Shown here: piece by piece, positions 44,914-55,502 of the stretch
Numbering within the stretch: the stretch's first letter is position 1
Layout: every line of letters starts with the position of its first letter
Source: Morella rubra
Taxonomy: Eukaryota > Streptophyta > Magnoliopsida > Fagales > Myricaceae
Direction: 5' to 3'
DNA length: 64,000 nucleotides
Assembly (NCBI GenBank): GCA_003952965.2
Contig: CM025854.1
Location: forward strand, 17,579,959-17,643,958
Program-made: the position numbers and the translations under genes
The notes under the pieces: generated by a model
The model's database searches: none
Told to the model about the DNA's origin: nothing
Seen by the model: only the letters and a program-made list of their open reading frames with translations

Positions 44914-46064
44914 TGAAGTGGATAGTTCAAGACTCAATAACATTGCCGAACCTAGAAAGGGGGGTTGAATAGGTTTTGATTTTTCTAAAATTCTTTAACC
45001 ACTTAAAAAACTGCACAGTCTTCACAAGCACAATCAGTAATTTCAAGAAAACTTAAAGCAACAAAATGTCGTGCGGAATTGATAATCCAATAAGGACAGC
45101 AGATTCTCAAAATCACAGAACAATACTATACTTCTTTCTTAATCAAGGAAACTAAAGAAAGAAATAATCACAATAACAGCAAGTTAATCTACGTAAACAA
45201 AATCACAACAAAGACACTAAGATTTGGTTACGAAGAGAAAACCCGCTTGAAAGAATTCTTTCAAGAGGTAAAAACTCTCCAGGCTTGAAGGGCAGTTAAT
45301 CAAATCCACTAAATCTTCAAACTCGGTACACAGTGATTAATAAACTACCCAACTCCCTGTTGCTAGTCTACTCTACTGTTACCTTACCTGGAATACAACA
45401 TCCAGATCTACCTCTTACAGGGAACGAGGAACTCCTCTTCCATTTGAAGGTGTGATACCGAAAAATTGATCTCTACAGCCAAGCCAATCTTTCCACACTC
45501 CACGTGCAATCAGCTTCACTTGGTAGACCTCCAGCAACCTCTGGAGTATACCTTCTTTAGCAAGGTTTTGTAATGGTGATCAACAGAAATGAATCTGAGA
45601 TAATGAGGGACGGAATAATCTCTGGGTTCAATCTCAGTTCATAGACAGCAAACTACAGAAACAATAACAGGGACTGTATGACAAAGAAGGTTCGGGAAGC
45701 AAATGTTCTCTCAAGATATGGCTATTCAATCGTCGGGGTCAGGCCTCTTGAGAAGAGAATCGAGTTTTATCTTTAGGAGGGCCGCGAAAAAGGCTCTCAC
45801 TAATATTCTCGAAATTTTGCTTCTTGCGTGCTTCTGTTAAAATCGTTCTAACTCCTTTCGCAAGTCTTGATCAAACTATGAGTGAACTCTGATCAGACTT
45901 CGGGTTAGTGAACTGCAAGTATACTCCAATCGAACCTTGACACTTTAGAAGATCACCAAATGTGTTAAAGCACTGATCTTTTAGACAGGACTTGACAAAT
46001 GCAAATCTCAGGAATTAATACAGACTCGTCATGAAGTCTTTACGCCAACTAAAGTACATTAATA
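44914..46064 (-). mobile_element. Solo LTR, Ty1/copia, in arm L
   Basis: 1,151 bp, flanked by GAAAT (44909-44913 and 46065-46069; ATTTC on the LTR strand). It is the same family as the LTRs at 10422 and 12680 and the counterpart of 53553-54702. It predates the arm duplication because both arms share it with the same target site. The outer end reads TATTAATG rather than TG. Confidence 0.9.
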
Positions 46065-46069
46065 GAAAT

Positions 46070-46990
46070 GGTAGTCCAACTCAATGTGTTTTGTTCTTTT
46101 GTGGAACACGGAGTTGACTGCAATGTGTTAAGCTGAATAAGCTGAGAATGAGGAACATGTAAAACATCTAAAATGTATTTTAACCAAACAATTTAGTCAG
46201 TGCTCAAAGCGGAGGGGGAAGGTTGGGCAGGAGGCAACAAGTGTCCTTTGGCCTACACATCCATCCAATAGCAAGTCATGTAAGAGGCCGGGGCCACCAT
46301 ACTTGTGTTTTATTCTTTTGTTAGGTACATGATAGTTCATCTCTGTTTGGCCAATATTGTTTATTCTTTTGCCGGCTGATAGGAGATGGTCAAGTTTTTA
46401 GTTTAAGTCTCCCCAACTCACAATTTTAAATGAAAGTAATTGCTAAACAATATATATTCTCATTGCAATCCCCCAAACGTGTATCCTTTGTAGTTTGTAT
46501 AGGTAAGGTTGAAAGCTTTTAAAAGTTTATTTGTGTCAGATCCCCAAAACTCCATTTGATATAGTCGCCACAAAAATTTCTTTTCGCAACAAATGCCCAG
46601 CCGGGGCTTCTAATACGTCTCTATCCTTCCTCAAGTTCTTGTAGTGTCAAAACTTGAACTTTCTAGGCCTGTTAGGAAGTCTCTCAGCACTTTCATTGGA
46701 ATGATTAATTTAGATTATGTTGGAACCTTGATGTTGACAATATACTTGAGACTGTAAAATTGACCGCTTTATATATGAATCTCTTTACCCAATAATTAAC
46801 TACGTTCACTTATAATGCCTTGGGGGGTTTTTAACGAGGGATAAAAGGTGCTTCCATTCTACGACTTTGGAAAAATTTTCTCTGACCGAAAAAGACGTCA
46901 GAGCCTCCACTATCCTTTGGAAAGCAAGAGACAGACAAAAACTCACTAAGACGCGCCACAAATTTAGATCATGTTGAAATATTCCATTCT
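46070..46990. other. Upstream region of the arm L gene
   Basis: Non-coding. A module around 46600-46960 (CGTATTAGAAGC complement, TCTCTTTACCCAATAATTA, CTTTCCAAAGGATAGTGG complement) recurs in diverged form in the spacer at 48440-48950. It likely contains regulatory sequence, but no specific site can be assigned. Confidence 0.55.
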
Positions 46991-47035
46991 AACAACCTCA
47001 CACTCAACAAAAAAAAATCAACACATCTGTCTGTA

Positions 47036-47050
47036 TGTATATATATATAC
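47036..47050 (+). promoter_or_regulatory. Putative TATA box of the arm L gene
   Basis: TATATATATATACCC lies about 80 bases before the ATG at 47127, with a CT/CA-rich leader between (CTCTCTAGAGTCCC, CACAACCCAACCAACC), a typical plant core promoter arrangement. Confidence 0.5.
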
Positions 47051-47126
47051 CCTAAGAACCCTCTCTAGAGTCCCAAAACGCTTTCACCAGTTTCACGACA
47101 ATCACAACCCAACCAACCCACAATCA

Positions 47127-47567
47127 ATGAAGTTCTTCACGTCATGTTATCGTCCCGAAGGCCCCCAGCTTGCACCACAAAAGGAAATCACCACCACCAC
47201 CAGTACCACCCTTTTCTTAATCTTCTCGCCTTCTTCCAGGTGTGATACACTGACTGCAAGGTCCAAATCTGTTTCCAACACGACCATGGTGGCAACCAAA
47301 ACCACCAACACGCATGTGTCGTTCTCTATGTCTTCTTCTCAGCGTAATAGGCTACCTGTAAGATTCAAATCTGCGTCCAACACAACCATGGTGGCCGCCA
47401 ACACCTATGTGTCGTTCTCGATGCCTTCTTCCAGGCGTAATAGGTTCACAGCTCCAAGGTCCATGTTTCGGTATGTTAAGCACTGGAGGCCAATACTTTC
47501 TGTTATATCTGAGGACACCACCTACGAAAATGGTGAACGGGGTTTTGGAAAAGTCATCCAATTTTAA
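47127..47567 (+). CDS. Small intron-less gene, unknown protein with internal repeats (146 aa), arm L
   Basis: The ATG at 47127 was chosen because it follows a TATA box and leader; an in-frame ATG at 46971 lies upstream of the TATA box. The protein starts MKFFTSCYRPEGPQLAPQKE and is rich in Ser, Thr, Arg and Asn. Two and a half internal repeats of about 37 residues are visible, each with (S/R)SxSNTTMVA followed by THVSFSMSSSQRNRL or TYVSFSMPSSRRNRF. It ends YVKHWRPILSVIS then GERGFGKVIQF. There is no signal peptide, membrane segment or known domain. A +1 frame stays open past the stop (to the gap at 47718) and includes SSNFKPRSLDCISF, which the 28.8-kb relative has in its main frame, so the present C-terminus may be a shifted form. 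I do not recognise the family. The same protein is encoded at 52049-52489. Confidence 0.55.
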   Translation: MKFFTSCYRPEGPQLAPQKEITTTTSTTLFLIFSPSSRCDTLTARSKSVSNTTMVATKTTNTHVSFSMSSSQRNRLPVRFKSASNTTMVAANTYVSFSMPSSRRNRFTAPRSMFRYVKHWRPILSVISEDTTYENGERGFGKVIQF

Positions 47568-47717
47568 ACCTAGATCATTGGATTGTATTAGCTTCAGGGC
47601 TCGTTGCACTACATTCAATTACCCTTCCTATTTCCTACATGATTCACTTAACGGTGGTATAAGGAGCTGCATTCCAAGGGACAATCAAACAGTCACTTTC
47701 AAGTTTGCGCAGCTTTA

Positions 47718-47816
47718 NNNNNNNNNNNNNNNNNNNNNNNNNNNNNNNNNNNNNNNNNNNNNNNNNNNNNNNNNNNNNNNNNNNNNNNNNNNNNNNNNNN
47801 NNNNNNNNNNNNNNNN
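47718..47816. other. Assembly gap, 99 N
   Basis: The gap lies exactly at the inner end of palindrome arm L. Confidence 0.99.
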
Positions 47817-48960
47817 GCATAAATAATTATTAAATTTCTTCCTTTGCTTTTTCATCTTATTCTAATTAAAGAAAGTCTGCTTAACACGCATAAAAAGTGT
47901 ATTTTGTCACTAAGAGACGTTTACCACCAAAAAAAAAAAAAAAAAAAACAGATAGAGACGCGTATTAGCTAGGAGCCCATGGCATATGACTTGAAGAACT
48001 TCATTGATTTAGGTTTGGGTTCTGATTGTTGTGAAACTCGTGGAAACGTTTTGGGACTTTGGAGATGGTTCTATACTTCTGGCTATATATATATATATAT
48101 ATATATGCAGAAGCGGATCCAGCTGGAGCATATAAATCCATTGTTATTCCCCCTTTTCCCTTTTCATGTTGTTCTAATTAACAGGCCTGAAAAGTGCATT
48201 TTTGACACTTAAAAGAAGGATATTGACGTATTAGCTGAAGCCCAACGAATTTGTTACGAAAAGAAATTTCTTGTCCCGACTCTCTCACACAAACTTCTGG
48301 GGATCTGACAGAAAGAAACTTTTAAAAGCTTTTGAGGTCACCAGCTACTCTGTTTCCTTACATATAGACACGATTATTTCAGGATAAATTATAAGCCGGC
48401 AAAAGAGTAAACATTGACCAAAAAGAATAAGCGCTGCGAAAGTTTAAAACGATTATTTATAAAATTTTCTGTCTTGGTGAGTTTTAGTCCGTCTCTTGCT
48501 TTCCAAAGGAGAGTGGAGGCTTCAACGTCCTTTTCTGTCAAATTTTTTTTTGCCAGATCCGTAGAATGGAAGCAATATCTTTCATCCATCCTTAAAAACC
48601 CCCCTAATGACTTATAAGTATAGTTATTGGGTAAAGAGATCATATATATAAAGTATTAACCGAAACTTTATTAATCACCTGAATCCAAACTACTAAAACT
48701 CTGTCCTTTTCACTTTTCAGCAATACCGCACCGTAGAATTTTACATAAAGTATATTGTCAACGTCAAGCTTCCAACCTAATCTTAATCAATCATTCCATT
48801 GAAAGTGCTGAGAGTCTTCCTAACAGGCCTACAAAATGCATTTTGGACACTAAAAGAACTTAAGGAAGGATAGAGACGTATTAGAAGCTCCGGGCATTTG
48901 TTTCGAAAAGAAATTTGTGTGGCGACTATATATCTCAAATGGACTTTTAACTTAATTTGT
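47817..48960 (-). repeat. Diverged, rearranged upstream modules of the MKFF gene in the palindrome spacer
   Basis: 48005-48960 aligns, at clearly lower identity, with 52490-53060 of arm R: GTGAAACTCGTGGAAACG, TTTTGGGACTTTGGAGA, then TATA repeats, CTTTCCAAAGGAGAGTGGAG, TTGGGTAAAGAGAT, and GTATTAGAAGC. The stretch from TTCTAATTAA to GTATTAGCT occurs three times, near 47850-47965, 48170-48245 and 48815-48890. It is a broken, internally duplicated promoter region of a gene copy on the - strand. Confidence 0.7.
47969..48004 (-). pseudogene. MKFF-family pseudogene start
   Basis: On the - strand the ATG at 48004 gives MKFFKSYAMGS and then a stop. The first residues match MKFFTSCYRPEG. Sequence beyond is upstream-type repeat instead of coding sequence, so the gene is cut after 11 codons. 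Confidence 0.6.
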
Positions 48961-49150
48961 CATGAATTTATCATTTTCGAAATGTGAATGGCATAAAAAG
49001 GTATTACAACTAAGTTTGCACTAAAAAAATTGGACCATTGGCTAAAAAAGTGCAAAAAAAAAAAAAAAGGCTCATTAATGATGGTGGTAGCCGGCTCTTG
49101 CAACTGCTCAAAAATCGCCCCTGTCAAAAGCTGTTACAACATCTAACGGT

Positions 49151-49469
49151 GGCAATGAAAGAAAATATAAACTATGCATAATTGAAATATAATGGAAAGA
49201 GGAGAAAGAGTATGGAGAGACAAAGATTTAAGTAGTTCGATTTAGAAGACTTACATCCACTATAAAAACCTTATATGGCTGTGTTTGTATTATAAATCCA
49301 TACATATTACAAAGTTGAAGACTTTATTTATAGAGACAATATAAAGCAAGAATATTCCTATATTTAAAATTTTAAATCTTTGAATCTTGATAACGATATC
49401 AAATCTTTGATATCGTGATAACCATAATATCATAGCAAATCTTGATATGATATTATCTCTAACAGGCAA
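49151..49469 (-). mobile_element. Short solo LTR with 5-bp target duplication
   Basis: The LTR is 49156-49464 (309 bp), starting on the - strand TGTTAGAGATAATATCATAT and ending TTTTCTTTCA, flanked by GGCAA on both sides (49151-49155, 49465-49469). It resembles LTRs of small Ty1/copia elements. No internal region is present. Confidence 0.85.
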
Positions 49470-50366
49470 AAATCTAGAAACCAGCCCACCCTGTGGTAGT
49501 AGCGGTTCACCATAGTTGAATAGCGGTATTTTCAATATCTCATTCAAGTTTAAATTAGGAATATCTTTTCTATCATGTATATATTATATTTTCTCTATAA
49601 ATAGAGACTTTAACTTATAATCTATCATGTATATATTCTATTTTCTCTATATTCTATCTTCCAACGGAACCACTAATATCTTTATCTTCTCCTCTTAACA
49701 CGCAATATTATCTTTCAATTGTGCACTTGCATTTATCTTTTCTTTTTTGCTCACCTTCGTCCTCTAGCCACCCTTCCTCCTATGCTTTGAGCATTATGGG
49801 AATGGAGAGTTAAGCTGTTGTCATTTGTTAAACATTGTTAATTTCCATTATATTCAAAGGGTCTCGCGACAAATTTGTGATTTGAAATTCTTTGTACGCG
49901 ATATTCCATCAAATGACCGATGAATGTCCGAAAAATTCTGACTACTATTTCTGGTATTTGTCGCAGAATAACCATGTTTAATGAATACTTAGATTTGCTT
50001 TCTTATCACATGTAGCACTTTCAATAAATATACAAACCCGACATCTCAATCCAACATTCTCAGTTGTTACTGTCATTCACGTATTTTTCGTGCTGGCCTT
50101 ATCCATTTGAATCTCTGTCGGCCTACTCGGTATTCATGAATTGAAGCAAAAGACATGACAAGAAAAATCTAGATCCAACGAAATAGAAGTGAAACTGTGA
50201 AAGAAGTTCTTCACTTAAATGACGCATTACTAAGGGAAAAAGCTATTCGTCTCGACCACAAATGTTTCTACAATGGGGGTATCATATATGAAAGTGTTAT
50301 GTAAAATTAGCAGTTTTCTCATGGTCAAAACAGTCTTTTATTAAATGTATTTTTTCATTTTATAAT
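49470..50366. other. Non-coding spacer DNA
   Basis: 49740-49800 (CACCCTTCCTCCTATGCTTT GAGCA) resembles arm R near 53395-53420, so the old duplication extends here. ATCTATCATGTATATATTCT-type sequence is repeated at 49570-49660. No gene is seen. Confidence 0.5.
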
Positions 50367-51881
50367 TGTTGCAGCAACTTGATTAATCTAGGAATGACGT
50401 GGAGCTGAATAGAAGTGGCTGGAAGGTGCTGGTGGCTTCTGAACAGTTGGGAATGGACGCTGAGCTGTAAGGCAGTTTTTTCGGTTATCTGGGTTAGCCT
50501 TGGGTCAGCCTGGCGAGTTTCTACAGCTTTGTATACCCCTTCCAGAAAAGACGCCCAAAGGTAAATCTAACCTATTTTTACCAAGATACCTTCACAAAAA
50601 CAGACTAGAACCTTGGAAAAAGACTTTACGTCGTTCACTTAAGAAGATTCACGTACCTGAAAGAAAGCACTCAAAAACTCCTCTCTACCGAAAAATCCCT
50701 ATTCTCTCTACCTACTGAAAAGAGATCTGATCGAATCTTTCTGTGAAGTTGATTTGCTTCCCTCTGGTGGAAGGTTTCGAGTGGTGTAGACTGTTGATCG
50801 TTGGGTTACTTGTTCCCACTCGGTTGTTGATTAGATCGTGACATTGCGAAGACGAATCTTGAGAAGTTGCTCAAGATTGTGCGCTGCCAAGTGTTTTCTG
50901 AGGAAGAATCGAAGGGTCGACGAGTTCGTTGACGTCCACTATTACTGATTAGAGTTGCTGGTCAAGAAACTGGTGCTGGGGCACCGTCCTAAGAGAAGAT
51001 TATCTTAGGAGGCTTTACGGAAGAATTGGAGGATTTGGGAAATGAAAAGGATTTTCATATTGATCACCTTTGTGTAAAGTTTTCAAGCATCTAGTGGATT
51101 GACTGGTGTGGCCTTCGCACACCCGGAGTGTTTTTTTTTCTCTTGGGAAAAATATCCTCAAGTGATTTTTCACTTCGTCAACAAAAATCTTGGTGTTGAT
51201 TCGAGTTCTCGTTTCTCTTAATCTTGAAATAATTAACTCATATTGTGACTACCATTTTGCAGATCTAAAGTGTTATAGACGTGATCTTTTAGAAGCAAAT
51301 TGGTTGCTCTTGGTTGATCTTGACAATTGATCTTAGTCAAGTGTTTTGGGTTGAGTTAGTGTGTAGTATGTTGCTAGAATCTTGGCAATTGTGTTGCTGA
51401 TTGAATATCCTAAGTCTTGATTCGTTAGTATTGCTGTTAATAATCTTGTTTTAATTACTGAGTTGCTGAAATCTTTACTGAAGTGTTGTGTTTTACAGGG
51501 TAGGAAAAATATGCATATTTTGTGTTGGTATTGTTGCTGAAAATCACAGTGTTTCTTGATTGTTTAGTTATTGTGATTCATACTTAGTTAAGGTTAATAG
51601 TTACTGATCATATCCTGTTGTTGTCACTCTATTATTGTCGATATATTGTGATTATTTGCTATTTCCATTGCTGAAATATTTGCTTTGTTTTGTAAGTTTC
51701 AGCTGTTATAAAATTCTATTCATTGTGATTGTGCATGTGCTGTTCAGTTAACAGAAAATAGTTGATTGATTGCATTTTAATTGATTCTGTTTTTCTATGA
51801 TTTATAGAAAGTGTAGATTAAAATTTTTACAATACCTATTCACCCCCTCTAGGTATAGTTTAGGGTCTAAACGTACTTTCA
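50367..51881 (+). mobile_element. Probable solo LTR (Ty1/copia), palindrome spacer
   Basis: The 3' end ATACCTATTCACCCCCTCTA...CGTACTTTCA matches the other copia LTRs. The middle holds CTTCGTCAACAAAAATCTTGG, as in the LTR-like unit ending at 44112. I take the start as TGTTGCAGCAACTTG, but the flanking five bases (ATAAT, ATTTA) do not match, so the left end is uncertain. It sits 17 bp from the inner end of arm R. The 72-codon frame at 50500-50718 is incidental. Confidence 0.6.
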
Positions 51882-52048
51882 ATTTATGAAAATTTCAATA
51901 AAGCTGCGCAAACTTGAAAGTGACTGTTTGATTGTCCCTTGGAATGCAGCTCCTTATACCACCGTTAAGTGAATCATGTAGGAAATAGGAAGGGTAATTG
52001 AATGTAGTGCAACGAGCCCTGAAGCTAATACAATCCAATGATCTAGGT

Positions 52049-52489
52049 TTAGAATTGGATGACTTTTCCAAAACCCCGTTCACCATTTTCGTAGGTGGTG
52101 TCCTCAGATATAACAGAAAGTATTGGCCTCCAGTGCTTAACATACCGAAACATGGACCTTGGAGCTGTGAACCTATTACGCCTGGAAGAAGGCATCGAGA
52201 ACGACACATAGGTGTTGGCGGCCACCATGGTTGTGTTGGACGCAGATTTGAATCTTACAGGTAGCCTATTACGCTGAGAAGAAGACATAGAGAACGACAC
52301 ATGCGTGTTGGTGGTTTTGGTTGCCACCATGGTCGTGTTGGAAACAGATTTGGACCTTGCAGTCAGTGTATCACACCTGGAAGAAGGCGAGAAGATTAAG
52401 AAAAGGGTGGTACTGGTGGTGGTGGTGATTTCCTTTTGTGGTGCAAGCTGGGGGCCTTCGGGACGATAACATGACGTGAAGAACTTCAT
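52049..52489 (-). CDS. Small intron-less gene, unknown protein with internal repeats (146 aa), arm R
   Basis: Encodes the same 146 residues as 47127-47567 (MKFFTSCYRPEG...GFGKVIQF), with the same TATA box (about 52566-52580) and leader. The two genes point toward each other across the spacer. A single difference (F to S in the +1 frame, at the SSNSKPRS position) lies just past the stop region. Beyond 51899 the arm ends and a solo LTR begins 17 bp further, so the 3' end of the transcript differs from whatever follows arm L. Function unknown. Confidence 0.55.
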   Translation of the reverse strand: MKFFTSCYRPEGPQLAPQKEITTTTSTTLFLIFSPSSRCDTLTARSKSVSNTTMVATKTTNTHVSFSMSSSQRNRLPVRFKSASNTTMVAANTYVSFSMPSSRRNRFTAPRSMFRYVKHWRPILSVISEDTTYENGERGFGKVIQF

Positions 52490-53552
52490 TGATTGTGGGT
52501 TGGTTGGGTTGTGATTGTCGTGAAACTGGTGAAAGCGTTTTGGGACTCTAGAGAGGGTTCTTAGGGTATATATATATACATACAGACAGATGTGTTGATT
52601 TTTTTTTTGTTGAGTGTGAGGTTGTTAGAATGGAATATTTCAACATGATCTAAATTTGTGGCGCGTCTTAGTGAGTTTTTGTCTGTCTCTTGCTTTCCAA
52701 AGGATAGTGGAGGCTCTGACGTCTTTTTCGGTCAGAGAAAATTTTTCCAAAGTCGTAGAATGGAAGCACCTTTTATCCCTCGTTAAAAACCCCCCAAGGC
52801 ATTATAAGTGAACGTAGTTAATTATTGGGTAAAGAGATTCATATATAAAGCGGTCAATTTTACAGTCTCAAGTATATTGTCAACATCAAGGTTCCAACAT
52901 AATCTAAATTAATCATTCCAATGAAAGTGCTGAGAGACTTCCTAACAGGCCTAGAAAGTTCAAGTTTTGACACTACAAGAACTTGAGGAAGGATAGAGAC
53001 GTATTAGAAGCCCCGGCTGGGCATTTGTTGCGAAAAGAAATTTTTGTGGCGACTATATCAAATGGAGTTTTGGGGATCTGACACAAATAAACTTTTAAAA
53101 GCTTTCAACCTTACCTATACAAACTACAAAGGATACACGTTTGGGGGATTGCAATGAGAATATATATTGTTTAGCAATTACTTTCATTTAAAATTGTGAG
53201 TTGGGGAGACTTAAACTAAAAACTTGACCATCTCCTATCAGCCGGCAAAAGAATAAACAATATTGGCCAAACAGAGATGAACTATCATGTACCTAACAAA
53301 AGAATAAAACACAAGTATGGTGGCCCCGGCCTCTTACATGACTTGCTATTGGATGGATGTGTAGGCCAAAGGACACTTGTTGCCTCCTGCCCAACCTTCC
53401 CCCTCCGCTTTGAGCACTGACTAAATTGTTTGGTTAAAATACATTTTAGATGTTTTACATGTTCCTCATTCTCAGCTTATTCAGCTTAACACATTGCAGT
53501 CAACTCCGTGTTCCACAAAAGAACAAAACACATTGAGTTGGACTACCATTTC

Positions 53553-54702
53553 TATTAATGTACTTTAGTTGGCGTAAAGACTTCATGACGAGTCTGTATT
53601 AATTCCTGAGATTTGCATTTGTCAAGTCCTGTCTAAAAGATCAGTGCTTTAACACATTTGGTGATCTTCTAAAGTGTCAAGGTTCGATTGGAGTATACTT
53701 GCAGTTCACTAACCCGAAGTCTGATCAGAGTTCACTCATAGTTTGATCAAGACTTGCGAAAAGAGTTAGAACGATTTTAACAGAAGCACGCAAGAAGCAA
53801 AATTTCGAGAATATTAGTGAGAGCCTTTTTCGCGGCCCTCCTAAAGATAAAACTCGATTCTCTTCTCAAGAGGCCTGACCCCGACGATTGAATAGCCATA
53901 TCTTGAGAGAACATTTGCTTCCCGAACCTTCTTTGTCATACAGTCCCTGTTATTGTTTCTGTAGTTTGCTGTCTATGAACTGAGATTGAACCCAGAGATT
54001 ATTCCGTCCCTCATTATCTCAGATTCATTTTCTGTTGATCACCATTACAAACCTTGCTAAAGAAGGTATACTCCAGAGGTTGCTGGAGGTCTACCAAGTG
54101 AAGCTGATTGCACGTGGAGTGTGGAAAGGATTGGCTTGGCTGTAGAGATCAATTTTTCGGTATCACACCTTCAAATGGAAGAGGAGTTCCTCGTTCCCTG
54201 CAAGAGGTAGATCTGGATGTTGTATTCCAGGTAAGGTAACAGTAGAGTAGACTAGCAACGGGGTGTTGGGTAGTTTATAGATCACTGTGTACCGAGTTTG
54301 AAGAGTTTAGTGGATTTGAAACTGCCCTTCAAGCCTGGAGAGTTTTTACCTCTTGAAAGAATTCTTTCAAGCGGGTTTTCTCTTCGTAACCAAATCTTAG
54401 TGTCTTTGTTGTGATTTTGTTTACGTAGATTAACTTGCTGTTATTGTGATTATTTCTTTCTTTAGTTTCCTTGATTAAGAAAGAAGTATAGTATTGTTCT
54501 GTGATTTTGAGAATCTGCTGTCCTTATTGGATTATCAATTCCGCACGACATTTTGTTGCTTTAAGTTTTCTTGAAATTACTGATTGTGCTTGTGAAGACT
54601 GTGCAGTTTTTTAAGTGGTTAAAGAATTTTAGAAAAATCAAACCTATTCAACCCCCCTTTCTAGGTTCGGCAATGTTATTGAGTCTTGAACTATCCACTT
54701 CA
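53553..54702 (+). mobile_element. Solo LTR, Ty1/copia, in arm R
   Basis: 1,150 bp with target duplication ATTTC at 53548-53552 and 54703-54707. It starts TATTAATGTACTTTAGTTGG and ends ATCCACTTCA. Counterpart of 44914-46064. Confidence 0.9.
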
Positions 54703-55502
54703 ATTTCATACGTGATAAGATTGAGAAGGGCCGGCTCATTCATCCTCTTCATGTTTGCACCACTTTCATCACCTTGCAAGACATAATTTGGGATAAACTT
54801 TCTCTATATTGCTCTTTGAGTATATACTAAACTTCTAGAGTTCATACAAATTTGTTCATAATAAAAGAATTCAATATATAAAAGAAATCTCCTTGCTAAA
54901 CATTAATGCGGAATATATAGTTACAAGAAAGATTAGTTTTTTTATCGACTCTAAATTTTCACACTGAACCAACGTTCAAATTCTAGAAGATGTACAAAAC
55001 AAAATTAACCACACTGATCAAGCTTAAATGAAAGATGGTGAGATTGCTGGAAATTAAGATCAACAGTCCAGAATACTCCATAGAAAGAAAGAAAAAAAAG
55101 GCAAATCACAAAGTAACTGGTGAGAAAGACCATAACACATTAAGGCTCCATTCGTTTTAATTATGTTTCAATAAAGTAATCCAATTTCCGGTGTTTGGTT
55201 GTTACATCAAATATATTTTCTGAAAATATTTTTCCAATATTTTTGCACATGTTATATTTTTTGTAATTTTATATGATTAATAAATTTAATTCTTAACATT
55301 GGGGCGAGAAGTTTGCAACGAAGGATGCTGAAAGAAGAATCATTAGCACCATCAAGAAGTAAGAGAGACATTAGAGATTGAGTGTAAACTATCTAAAGTT
55401 CATCTTTGTTTTAAACGAAGGATGCTGCACGTTGTTGACAAAGAGAGTACAATATTGCTCATAATCAGAGTCCATGTTGTTGATCTTATATATTCTTACA
55501 CT

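Larger units (their letters stand above)
38913..47717 (+). repeat. Palindrome arm L (about 8.8 kb)
   Basis: This segment is repeated in inverted orientation at 51899-60683. Corresponding positions sum to about 99,600 throughout, and all short frames recur (for example 40735-40986 and 58609-58860; 43403-43585 and 56030-56212; 47127-47567 and 52049-52489). The protein-level match of these is complete. Differences are mostly homopolymer lengths, with a few substitutions. The inner end stops exactly at the 99-N gap. A third copy starts at 60693. Confidence 0.95.

Noticed and set aside
46971-47126. Longer 198-residue version of the arm gene starting at 46971
   Set aside because: That ATG lies upstream of the probable TATA box, and the extra residues are low-complexity leader. 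The 47127 start fits the promoter better.
47352-47618. - strand frame of 88 codons opposite the arm gene (and its twin at 51998-52264)
   Set aside because: Shadow frame of the MKFF gene. There is no start context or family match.
48080-48108. (TA)n microsatellite as a promoter
   Set aside because: It aligns with the TATA region of the MKFF genes, but the gene downstream is cut after 11 codons, so no functional promoter is claimed.
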